Shown here one piece after another: positions 8,678 to 15,734 of a DNA stretch of 64,000 bases. The notes under the pieces are model-generated. The model made no database searches. It was not told where the DNA came from and worked only from the letters and a program-made list of their open reading frames with translations. This DNA is from Deltaproteobacteria bacterium (GTDB taxonomy: Bacteria; Desulfobacterota; Desulfuromonadia; Geobacterales; Pseudopelobacteraceae). Where the stretch lies: positions 37,316 to 101,315 of the forward strand of contig JAJXYO010000031.1 in assembly GCA_021780495.1 (NCBI GenBank). Direction: 5' to 3'. The position numbers and the translations under genes were made by a program. The number at the start of each line of letters is the position of its first letter. Position 1 is the first letter of the stretch.

Positions 8678-9496
8678 TCAGTCCAGGTACGACAGGGCTT
8701 CATTCCCCAGGATGCGCGTCACCGCCAGCCGCAGCAGGTCCTGCGGCGGAGCGCCACCTGCCGCGGACATCTTGAGGGCGTAACGGGCGATGTTGATCCC
8801 ATCCCGAACCGAATAGAGCTCATCCGCTCCATGGGCGCGCTGGAGAAACCCGACCACGTACTTCAAGATGTCGCTCTCGGCAAAGGGCAGATTCTCGCGC
8901 AGGATGACCAGCTCCTCGTCGGCCTCGGGAAAATCGATATAAATCTGGGGTTGCAGGCGGGAATGAATGTATTCCGGGATTTCGAAGGTGGAAGAGTCGT
9001 CGTTCATGGTGACCACGATGCGGAACTCGCGCTGGGCCGGGATACGCAGGCCGGTGATGACCGACTCCACATAGCGCCGGTCATCCAGCAGCGGCGCCAG
9101 GGAGGCCCAGGCCTTCTCGCTCATGCGGTTGCCTTCATCCAGAATCAGCACACCGCCGGTGAGCATGGCCGACACCAGCGATGAGGCGGCATACTGAATC
9201 CTGCCGTCCGGGCCGATCACCGGCGTAACGATCAGATCCTCGGGGCGGGTGTCCATGGTGGCCTGGTACAGGTAGACCGGCCGCTTCAGCCGCTTGGCAG
9301 CGGCGTAGGCCAGGGTGGTCTTCCCTACCCCCGGTTTTCCGATCAATCTGGGGTTGAAGGGCAGATCCCGTTCATCGATGACCATCCAGGCCGCCAGCAG
9401 TTGTGTCAGCAGCTCTTCCTGACCGACCCAGCGCAGGTTGAGTTCCACCGGTCCGGCCAGCGCAAGGGTTATGTTGTCAAGGGTTACCTGATTCAT
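8678..9496 (-). CDS. MoxR-family AAA+ ATPase
   Basis: This 272-residue ATPase has Walker A GKPGVGKTTLAYA (about residues 53-65), Walker B GGVLILDEGNRM (about 113-124), a sensor-1 like IVVTMNDD and an arginine-finger region HSRLQPQIY. The order and the short length match the MoxR branch, which usually works as a chaperone that remodels or activates a partner encoded next door. The obvious partner is the 658-residue protein that starts 2 bp downstream. No VWA-domain gene, the other common MoxR partner, is visible here. MoxR family assignment is firm; the partner relationship is inference from spacing. Confidence 0.85.
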   Translation of the reverse strand: MNQVTLDNITLALAGPVELNLRWVGQEELLTQLLAAWMVIDERDLPFNPRLIGKPGVGKTTLAYAAAKRLKRPVYLYQATMDTRPEDLIVTPVIGPDGRIQYAASSLVSAMLTGGVLILDEGNRMSEKAWASLAPLLDDRRYVESVITGLRIPAQREFRIVVTMNDDSSTFEIPEYIHSRLQPQIYIDFPEADEELVILRENLPFAESDILKYVVGFLQRAHGADELYSVRDGINIARYALKMSAAGGAPPQDLLRLAVTRILGNEALSYLD

Positions 9497-9538
9497 ATCA
9501 ATAGCTCCGTATGTCTTGAGACAGCTGTGTGTGGGATG

Positions 9539-10510
9539 TTACAGAATGAATTGCTGAACGTCCTCTGTGCAGACCAGCTTTTCGAGCGTATCCAGCAAAA
9601 GCGGAGAAAACAGCTCCCTCATCTGATGACGCATCAACTGGACGGCAATATGGGGAGGCATGGTCTTGTTGCCATGATTATCGGTCGTAAGGGTACAATA
9701 CACATCTGCCACCCCAGTTATCTGGGCGCTCCGCGGAATCTCCCGGCTATCGAGTCCCAGTGGATAGCCACTGGCGTTGCAGCGTTCATGGTGCAGACGT
9801 ACGATCGTCAGCGCCACCGGCGAGAGGACCCCCTTGTTCTGCAGGTAGACATAGCCATCCTCAGGGTGTCGTTTCAAGACCTCTATCTCAGCCTCGTTCA
9901 GCCTGCCGCTCTTGTTCAGGATCTCCTGCGGGACGAAAATCTTGCCGAAGTCGTGCAGGATGGCACCGGTACCGACATCCAGCATCTCGTCACGGGACAG
10001 GGAATAGGCTTCGGAGTGCATCATCAGCGTCAGGGACGCTACCTGCAATGAATGCACAAAGGTATGGTAATTGTGCGAAATAACCGTCTCCAGGGAGCTG
10101 ATCGCATCCGGATAGTTCGACAGGTACAGCATCAGGTTTTCTATCAGGCGCTTGGTACGCTTCAGGTCGGTAGTTTTATCCGGGTTGTTGAAAATGTCAT
10201 CCACGAAGTTGATGGATGTCTGGTAGATCATCTTGCCCTTGGCCTTGGCGTTGAGCAGATCGCTTGTGAGCAAGCGCTCGGCGCTTGCTTCCATGTGACT
10301 GGTGATAACATCCATGTCACTTTTGGAAACGAACACGAACTCCACCCCGTTCTTTGAGAGCCGCTCGTGGTCACGATAGCTGAAATCACGTCCGCTGCTC
10401 TTATAGAGTACGTAGTTGCCCCCGGTTTTTATGTACAGGGCAACATCAGGAAAGACAACCGGCTCGATACTTTCCAGACTGATCGGAACAAATACCTCTT
10501 TAACTGTCAT
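9539..10510 (-). CDS. HD-GYP domain c-di-GMP phosphodiesterase
   Basis: This 323-residue cytosolic protein has an N-terminal region of about 130 residues typical of stand-alone HD-GYP proteins. The catalytic domain follows: HSLQVA, the HD pair in LHDFGK, HPEDGY, and HHERCNASGYP carrying the GYP signature. All metal-ligand motifs are visible, so it should hydrolyse cyclic di-GMP. It starts with ATG and sits 42 bp upstream of the MoxR-type gene on the same strand. Cotranscription is possible but not shown. Confidence 0.88.
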   Translation of the reverse strand: MTVKEVFVPISLESIEPVVFPDVALYIKTGGNYVLYKSSGRDFSYRDHERLSKNGVEFVFVSKSDMDVITSHMEASAERLLTSDLLNAKAKGKMIYQTSINFVDDIFNNPDKTTDLKRTKRLIENLMLYLSNYPDAISSLETVISHNYHTFVHSLQVASLTLMMHSEAYSLSRDEMLDVGTGAILHDFGKIFVPQEILNKSGRLNEAEIEVLKRHPEDGYVYLQNKGVLSPVALTIVRLHHERCNASGYPLGLDSREIPRSAQITGVADVYCTLTTDNHGNKTMPPHIAVQLMRHQMRELFSPLLLDTLEKLVCTEDVQQFIL

Positions 10511-10558
10511 AGCGGCAAACTCCGGACGAGATGGGTGATGGTATGAAAAACGGGTGAT

Positions 10559-10777
10559 CTACTCATCTCCCAAAGGCTTGGGGAAGCAGACATTATGCGG
10601 CATATTGGCCTTGGCCCCGCATTCCGAGCATGCAACCGTAGGGTTATCGGTCAGATGCTGGATTTCTATGAACAATTCCATGCGAGAGAGCCAGCAAATG
10701 TGTCCTTTATGCGTTTCCCCGCATCTGCAGAGGGTATCGGTAACGTCGCCGACACGGTGTTCGTTCATGTCTTTCAT
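10559..10777 (-). CDS. Small Cys-rich hypothetical protein
   Basis: This 72-residue protein has CRCGETH near residue 18, a later Cys, and CSECGA near residue 50, so it could bind one zinc ion or a metal cluster. An AAGGCC stretch about 10 bases upstream of the ATG could serve as ribosome site. It lies upstream of the HD-GYP gene on the same strand and may belong to that transcript. No family was recognised. Confidence 0.5.
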   Translation of the reverse strand: MKDMNEHRVGDVTDTLCRCGETHKGHICWLSRMELFIEIQHLTDNPTVACSECGAKANMPHNVCFPKPLGDE

Positions 10778-10938
10778 AGTAAGAAGGCCTTTCAGATAGC
10801 TTCAACGTTCATAGTCGCATTCCGTTTTATTATACCCCAGCAGGCGAGCGACAGAAAGCTGAATCTACACAGCTGGTTGGCAGCTTCAAAACAAAATCCC
10901 TCTCAAGATCATGTCGAACTACTTCTGCGGGACCTCGC

Positions 10939-12432
10939 TCAAGTGACATCTTCACCTAACACATCCTCGGCAATCAGCCGCAGCTGTTCCAGCGCCGTCT
11001 CCAGGTCGAAGATCATATCACGGGCGATGACACCCGGCTCGGGCAGGTTGTCCGAGTTCTCCAGGGACTCATCCCGCAGCCAGAAGATGTCCAGGCTGGC
11101 CTTGTCGCGGGCCATCAGGTCGGCGTAGTCGTATGACCGCCAGCGACCGTCTGTAGACTCCTCGCTCCAGCTGGGCTGGCGTTCGTGGCGGTTCTTCGGA
11201 TTGTAGAGGGCGACGAACTCGTCCAGGTCCCGGCGCTGGAGCGGGTTGGTCTTGAGGGTGAAGTGCAGGTTGGTGCGCAGGTCGTAGATCCATAGTTTCT
11301 TCGTCCACGGCGTCTCACTGGCCGGTTTCTTGTCGAAGAAGATTACGTTGGCCTTGACCCCCTGGGCGTAGAACAGGCCGGTGGGGAGGCGCAACAGGGT
11401 GTGCACGTCGCACTCCTGAAGCAGCTTGCGGCGGATGGTTTCGCCAGCGCCCCCTTCGAAGAGCACGTTGTCCGGCACGACCACGGCGGCCCGGCCGTGC
11501 TGTTTGAGCAGGGTCTTGATGTGCTGGATGAAGTTGAGCTGTTTGTTGGAGGTGGTGGCACAGAAGTCATCCCGCTCGATGGTCTCTTTCTCGCTGTAGG
11601 CCTTGCCGTCCACGCCGATGATGGTGGTCGAACTCTTCTTGCCGAAGGGCGGGTTGGTCAGGATGATATCGAAGCGCTCACCCGGATCGGAAGCCAGCGA
11701 ATCGACGCCCGCTTCGATAGGGAGCGCTTCGCCGCCGATGCCGTGCAGCATCATGTTCATGGCGCAGAGCCGCGCCGTGGCATGCACCAGCTCCCAGCCG
11801 CGCAGGGTCTCGGTTTCCAGGAATTTTTTCTGGTCTCGGTCCAGCTTGTAATGCTTGGGATCGCAAACATAGGCAAAGGCCGACAGCAGAAAACCGCCGG
11901 TACCGCAGGCCGGGTCACAGATCGTCTCTTTCGGTTTGGGTGCCATTACATCGACAATGGCCTGGATCAGCGGACGCGGGGTGAAGTACTGTCCGGCGCC
12001 GCTCTTGGTGTCCTGGGCGTTCTTCTCCAAAAGCCCCTCGTAGGCTTCACCCTTGACGTCGGCGCTCATGATCGACCAGTTTTCCTTGTCCAGCAGATCC
12101 ACCAGCAGACGGCGCAGCTTGGCCGGGTCCTGGAACTTGTTCTGGGCGCGGCCGAAGATCAGCCCCAGCAGTCCCTTTTCCTGCCCCAGCTTTTCCAGGG
12201 TGTGGCGGTAGTGATCAAACAGGTCGTCGCCGTCCTTCTTCAGGAGGCTGGGCCAGTTGTAACCGGCCGGGACCATGCTCTTCTGGTCGAAGGGTTTCTT
12301 GGTCCGCTCATCAGCCATCTTGAGAAAGAGCAGAAAGGTGAGCTGTTCGACGTAGTCGCCGTAGCTCATCCCGTCGTCGCGGAGAACGTTGCAGTAGTTC
12401 CAGAGTTTTTGTACGATTGCGGCTGGGGTCAT
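10939..12432 (-). CDS. hsdM: Type I restriction-modification DNA methyltransferase subunit
   Basis: This 497-residue N6-adenine methyltransferase has the N-terminal HsdM helical domain (LWNYCNVLRDDGMSYGDYVEQL), the AdoMet-binding motif DPACGTGGFLLSAF (about 177-190) and the catalytic NPPFGKK motif (about 260). Length fits the family. It should form the M2S core with the HsdS encoded at 13219-14757. In most type I operons hsdM and hsdS are adjacent; here a vapBC pair on the opposite strand separates them, so hsdM needs its own promoter in the 12433-12545 interval. Confidence 0.93.
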   Translation of the reverse strand: MTPAAIVQKLWNYCNVLRDDGMSYGDYVEQLTFLLFLKMADERTKKPFDQKSMVPAGYNWPSLLKKDGDDLFDHYRHTLEKLGQEKGLLGLIFGRAQNKFQDPAKLRRLLVDLLDKENWSIMSADVKGEAYEGLLEKNAQDTKSGAGQYFTPRPLIQAIVDVMAPKPKETICDPACGTGGFLLSAFAYVCDPKHYKLDRDQKKFLETETLRGWELVHATARLCAMNMMLHGIGGEALPIEAGVDSLASDPGERFDIILTNPPFGKKSSTTIIGVDGKAYSEKETIERDDFCATTSNKQLNFIQHIKTLLKQHGRAAVVVPDNVLFEGGAGETIRRKLLQECDVHTLLRLPTGLFYAQGVKANVIFFDKKPASETPWTKKLWIYDLRTNLHFTLKTNPLQRRDLDEFVALYNPKNRHERQPSWSEESTDGRWRSYDYADLMARDKASLDIFWLRDESLENSDNLPEPGVIARDMIFDLETALEQLRLIAEDVLGEDVT

Positions 12433-12486
12433 CTATGGTCTCGTTTCGTCATGATGTAACGTTCATTTAGATTGCTTATTTTTGTG

Positions 12487-12514
12487 TTGATCTTTAGCAC
12501 AATATACGTATCAT
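12487..12514 (+). promoter_or_regulatory. Candidate vapBC promoter
   Basis: TTGATC at 12487-12492 and TATCAT at 12509-12514 are spaced by 16 bp, close to sigma-70 consensus. They lie about 30 bp before the vapB ATG, which has a GGAGGTTAGAT ribosome site. An AT-rich imperfect palindrome around the -10 could be the VapBC autoregulatory operator (inference). Confidence 0.45.
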
Positions 12515-12545
12515 TATCTGTGCAACATACTCGTGGAGGTTAGAT

Positions 12546-12755
12546 ATGTCACGCGCAACCGTTACCCTTCCCCAGGACCTGCTGACAGAATTAATGGTTC
12601 TGGTCGGGGCCAGAAGCAAGACCGAAGCTGTCATTACTGCAGTCAAAGACGAGATCCGCCAGCGCAAGCTGAGCCGCATCAAGGCCATGGCCGGAAAGAT
12701 GGAGTTTACCGGCACTGCCGATGAACTGCGCCATGGAGACAACCGCCTTGGCTAG
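12546..12755 (+). CDS. vapB: VapB-type antitoxin
   Basis: This 69-residue protein begins with a ribbon-helix-helix-like segment (ATVTLPQDLLTELMVLVGARSKTEAVITAV) as in VapB/DUF2191-type antitoxins that bind DNA as dimers. The C-terminal tail (MEFTGTADELRHGDNRLG) is the part that normally blocks the PIN toxin. It has a strong GGAGG ribosome site and overlaps the start of vapC, so the pair is coupled. Confidence 0.82.
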   Translation: MSRATVTLPQDLLTELMVLVGARSKTEAVITAVKDEIRQRKLSRIKAMAGKMEFTGTADELRHGDNRLG

Positions 12756-13143
12756 GGTACTGATAGACACCTCGGTCTGGATCGAGTTTTTCCGTCAACG
12801 CGAACCGTATCACAGCAAGGTAACGAAGCTTATCGACGATGATCAGGTCGTCTGCTGCGGCATCATCCTTGCCGAACTGATGCAAGGGGCGAAGTCGGAC
12901 AAGGAGTTGGCTGTTCTCGATGACTTCCTGAAGGTTTTCACTTTCATTCCCGAAACACCCGAATTATGGGCTGCTGCCGGAAAATTGTCAGGCAAACTGC
13001 GTCGCAAGGGTATCACGGTCGGCCTGTCCGACTGCTTTATTGCCACTGCCGCCGCTTCGGTCAAGGTTCAGGTGGCCACCCTGGACAGCCACTTCGAGGT
13101 ACTTGGCAAGCCAGCGGGAATTACTCTCTATCCGATTGGTTGA
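12733..13143 (+). CDS. vapC: VapC-type PIN-domain ribonuclease toxin
   Basis: This PIN-domain protein has the acidic residues expected for the Mg-dependent RNase site: VLIDTSVWIEFF (Asp), GIILAELMQG (Glu), GLSDCFIA (Asp) and TLDSHF (Asp). I chose the ATG at 12733 (136 residues); an in-frame ATG at 12721 would add four residues. Both overlap vapB. The cassette points against hsdS and hsdM, between which it is inserted, suggesting that it arrived after the restriction locus formed or acts as its addiction module. Confidence 0.88.
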   Translation: METTALARVLIDTSVWIEFFRQREPYHSKVTKLIDDDQVVCCGIILAELMQGAKSDKELAVLDDFLKVFTFIPETPELWAAAGKLSGKLRRKGITVGLSDCFIATAAASVKVQVATLDSHFEVLGKPAGITLYPIG

Positions 13144-13152
13144 ATCGACCGT

Positions 13153-13244
13153 GTAGGGGCGGGGTCTCCCCGCCCGGTTTTGTCCCCCGCCCTGTTTCCC
13201 ATATTACATACGTCAACATCAGGGCGGGGAAACCCCGCCCCTAC
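13153..13244. repeat. GC-type GTAGGGGCGGGG repeat forming the end of hsdS (copy F)
   Basis: This 92-bp element has terminal GTAGGGGCGGGG and CCCCGCCCCTAC arms, each followed internally by another complementary C/G block, giving nested palindromes. It has the same GTAGGGGC...GCCCCTAC ends as copies A-E but GC-only arms, so it is a sister subfamily. On the minus strand its arm encodes the last residues (SRGGVSPP) and the stop codon of HsdS. The rest fills the gap to the vapC stop. Confidence 0.75.
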
Positions 13245-14757
13245 TCGAAAATGCTTTTTGCAATATCGTCTGCCGCAAACGCTCAGCGCGTCTGAGGTTG
13301 GTTTCGATGGTGGTTTCGAGTTCTTCGGTGACGGAGAGGCGACGGTCTATTTCGGTAAGGATTACTTGTTGCTCTTTGATAGGTGGCACTACAACTGAAA
13401 TCTGCCTAATTGTTCCCATAGAGAGTGACGGTTGAGCAACCGCTTTCATAAAACCAACAGTGAGAGCGTTTCCCAAAGAAGAACGTAAGAATAATTCCAA
13501 ATATGCGGCATGAATCAAAGAGGATACAATGCTAATCATGGCAATATTAGGACCAAGAAAAAACTTCTGATCATCAGGAACCCGAGCAACATTTCCAGTA
13601 CCAGCCCCAACAAAAACCATCAATAAATCTCCAGCAGACACTACGGAACGAGTTAAATTGGACACAGAGCTACTTTGAATCCGAGAAAACTCTGTTCGCT
13701 TAAAGCCATTCTTACCAGCATTCTCGGCCTTAAGAACTGCTAAGTCACCTTCTTGATCATACTTCACGTACTTCGTGTATTCGAACCCGGCAAGTTTTGT
13801 AACGAATGCCATTGCATCAATTGTCGCCCACACCCACCCATCCGGCAATTCCGGCAAATTGGCCGTATCCGGCCCGGCAGGTTCCTTGTATTTCTTCTTC
13901 CACGAATCATCCTTCGGCTTGATCCCCTTGGCCTTCATCTGAGGTAGGGGAGAAGCAAGCGATTCACCTGCTTCGCTCTTGTTGCAATTGCCAACATCAC
14001 CAAAACCGGGCGAAGCAGATACACCTTGCTTCGCCCCTACCTTCGCCCCTACGGATTCTTCCCACTTGGCGCGGCGTTCAGCGAGGATGCGTTTGAGGAG
14101 TTGGTCGGCGGGTTCGACGTCCGGGTGATCTTTGCGCCACTGCTCGGTGAGTTTGCCTTCCACAGCAGACTTGAGGACGGCGGCCTTATAGCGTTTGAGG
14201 TTGGCCTGTATCCGTTTGAGCGAGGCTACAGATTCATCCAGACGAGAGAATTGTTTTTCGATTTCGGCGACGATTCGCTTTTGGTCTTCAGGTGTCGGGG
14301 GGAGCGGAATAAGGCTCTGCTTGAGAAAGTCCGTAGGAACGCGCTTCTGCCCCACCGCACCGGTCATGTTATGGCCTGCTTCTCTTCTGAAATCCGAACA
14401 AGAGACAAAGTAATAGACGTACTTTGGGTCAATGCCGGCTTTGGGCCGAATGACATGAAATTCGGTCGAACCGAAACCGTAGTTGTTTTCTAGATCCGGT
14501 ACAACCGCCATCTTGCCATTTTCCATGCATGGCGTGATCTTGGCAAAGAGTACATCACCGGATTGAAACGAGGTGAAGCCCTTCTTTACCTCAACGTACG
14601 GACGTTTTGTGGATACGTCGATACTGCCGTCAGCAGCGCCGACAGAAGCCATGGGCACAAATGCGTAAGAAGAATCCTCTGCAAAGGTGGTTTTGCCCAT
14701 ACGCGGGTTGATATCACATATTTCAGAAAGCGGAACGTTCCGCCATTTTTTACTCAC
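13219..14757 (-). CDS. hsdS: Type I restriction-modification specificity subunit with in-frame repeat insertion
   Basis: This 512-residue protein has two target-recognition domains (about 1-155 and 295-470), each followed by a conserved helical spacer (EDQKRIVAEIEKQFSRLDESVASLKRIQANLKRYKAAVLKSAVEGKLT and the second copy near 480-505). Residues about 236-273, between LAERRAKWEES and MKAKGIKPKDDSWKKKY, are encoded by repeat copy A. The C-terminal SRGGVSPP and stop come from repeat F. It begins with GTG behind GAGGTG inside a 22-bp duplicate of the hsdR tail. The central insert lies in a linker, so HsdS may still be functional (inference). Confidence 0.9.
   Translation of the reverse strand: MSKKWRNVPLSEICDINPRMGKTTFAEDSSYAFVPMASVGAADGSIDVSTKRPYVEVKKGFTSFQSGDVLFAKITPCMENGKMAVVPDLENNYGFGSTEFHVIRPKAGIDPKYVYYFVSCSDFRREAGHNMTGAVGQKRVPTDFLKQSLIPLPPTPEDQKRIVAEIEKQFSRLDESVASLKRIQANLKRYKAAVLKSAVEGKLTEQWRKDHPDVEPADQLLKRILAERRAKWEESVGAKVGAKQGVSASPGFGDVGNCNKSEAGESLASPLPQMKAKGIKPKDDSWKKKYKEPAGPDTANLPELPDGWVWATIDAMAFVTKLAGFEYTKYVKYDQEGDLAVLKAENAGKNGFKRTEFSRIQSSSVSNLTRSVVSAGDLLMVFVGAGTGNVARVPDDQKFFLGPNIAMISIVSSLIHAAYLELFLRSSLGNALTVGFMKAVAQPSLSMGTIRQISVVVPPIKEQQVILTEIDRRLSVTEELETTIETNLRRAERLRQTILQKAFSSRGGVSPP
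13944..14040. repeat. GTAGGGGC...GCCCCTAC repeat, copy A, inside hsdS
   Basis: This 97-bp element has palindromic arms (GTAGGGGAGAAGCAAG and its near-complement at the other end) and inner arms CTGCTTCGC and GCGAAGCAG. An extra CTTCGCCCCTAC partial copy follows at 14041-14052. It is read in frame on the minus strand as VGAKQGVSASPGFGDVGN and on to LASPLP. The spacer is 12 bp shorter than in copies B and C. Confidence 0.85.
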
Positions 14758-14777
14758 GCCGCCAGCACCTCATTCAA
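14756..14777. repeat. 22-bp direct duplication, left copy
   Basis: These 22 bases are identical to 15737-15758, which encode the last residues of HsdR (LNEVLA). On the minus strand the copy ends in GCGGCGT, whose final GT plus the next G form the hsdS start codon, and it contains the GAGGTG ribosome site of hsdS. Confidence 0.85.
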
Positions 14778-14782
14778 TCATC

Positions 14783-14891
14783 GTAGGGGCGAAGCAAACG
14801 ATTCATCTGCTTCGCCCTTGTTGCAATCGTCATCAATGTTACCATCATTCAAAAACCGGGCGAAGCAGATAATGCCTTGCTTCGCCCCTAC
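14783..14891. repeat. GTAGGGGC...GCCCCTAC repeat, copy B, downstream of the RAYT gene
   Basis: This 109-bp copy is in the same orientation as A, C and D. It begins GTAGGGGCGAAGCAAACG and ends CCTTGCTTCGCCCCTAC. It is intergenic, 10 bp past the RAYT stop codon, where REP partners of RAYT genes usually sit. Confidence 0.85.
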
Positions 14892-14901
14892 AAATACGCA
14901 T

Positions 14902-15552
14902 CTACGGTATTGTAACCGCATTCGCCGGGTTGTTCTCGTCCAGGTCCCATTTCAGGGGATTGTTTGTGATGTACTGCCGAATATTGGCCAGATCATCCTC
15001 GTTGCGGATGACGTGTTCGTAATAATTGCGCTGCCAGACCGGGCAACCGGGGTTGTTGCGCATTTTGTTGATTTTCCTGGTCGAGACCGATTTGAAATTC
15101 TGGATAACAGCTCCCAGCGAACCGGAGACAGTTCCATCCCGTAGGGGCGAAGCAAACGCTTCACCTGCTTCGCCCTTGTTGCAATCACCATCAATATTAT
15201 CCACATCCCCAAAACCGGGCGAAGCAGATGAACCTTGCTTCGCCCCTACGTTCGTCGCATCCCTTTCCTCTGCGGATACGGATGTGGTTATATCCAGAAT
15301 TGCGTGAAAATGGTTCGGCATAATCACAAATTCAGCCAATTGCACGTTCGGAAAATGGTTCGTAATTGCCCGCCAACAGGCCTCCGCCGCCAAACCTAAC
15401 CCATTCAACCGCATCTCGCCATCCATAATCTCACCAAACAGGCATTCCCGCTGGAATGCGCAGATCGTAACGAAATATGCTCCATTGCTGCGATAATCGA
15501 ATTCCCGCAGGCGGATGGAGCGGCGATGATGGATGTCGGGGTTGTAAGACAT
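14902..15552 (-). CDS. REP-associated tyrosine transposase (RAYT, Y1 family)
   Basis: This 216-residue protein has the RAYT pattern: an N-terminal RLREFDYRSNGAYFVTICAF, the metal-binding HUH motif MPNHFHAILDI (His81/His83) and a C-terminal WQRNYYEHVIRNEDDLANIRQYI holding the catalytic Tyr. Such enzymes nick DNA at REP/BIME repeats and are thought to spread them. Residues about 102-137, between the HUH motif and SLGAVIQNFKS, are encoded by repeat copy C, so the enzyme carries its own repeat as a peptide loop. Repeats B and D flank the gene. All core residues are present, so activity is plausible. Confidence 0.88.
   Translation of the reverse strand: MSYNPDIHHRRSIRLREFDYRSNGAYFVTICAFQRECLFGEIMDGEMRLNGLGLAAEACWRAITNHFPNVQLAEFVIMPNHFHAILDITTSVSAEERDATNVGAKQGSSASPGFGDVDNIDGDCNKGEAGEAFASPLRDGTVSGSLGAVIQNFKSVSTRKINKMRNNPGCPVWQRNYYEHVIRNEDDLANIRQYITNNPLKWDLDENNPANAVTIP
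15141..15249. repeat. GTAGGGGC...GCCCCTAC repeat, copy C, inside the RAYT gene
   Basis: This 109-bp copy is read in frame within the transposase as VGAKQGSSASPGFGDVDN through GEAGEAFASPL. It is in the same orientation and the same reading frame as copy A in hsdS. It sits in the variable linker after the HUH motif. Confidence 0.85.
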
Positions 15553-15587
15553 ATCGAATCCGATCCGTTACATGTTACCGTTTACCA

Positions 15588-15695
15588 TAGGGGCGAAGCA
15601 AAAGATTCACCTGCTTCGCCCTTGCTGCAATCGCCATCATTGCTGCCATCATCACCGGAACCGGGCGAAGCAGATACACCTTGCTTCGCCCCTAC
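15588..15695. repeat. GTAGGGGC...GCCCCTAC repeat, copy D, upstream of the RAYT gene
   Basis: The same repeat with the first base changed (ATAGGGGC), 35 bp upstream of the RAYT start. It ends in GCCCCTAC at 15695. With B it brackets the transposase gene. Confidence 0.82.
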
Positions 15696-15734
15696 AAAAA
15701 ACAACAAACACGCGCCTACGATTCAGATGCACCC

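Noticed and set aside
13944..14052. Assembly or sequencing artefact creating the in-frame insertions
   Set aside because: Copies differ in sequence and length, lie in different genes and keep every frame open; artefacts would not do so.
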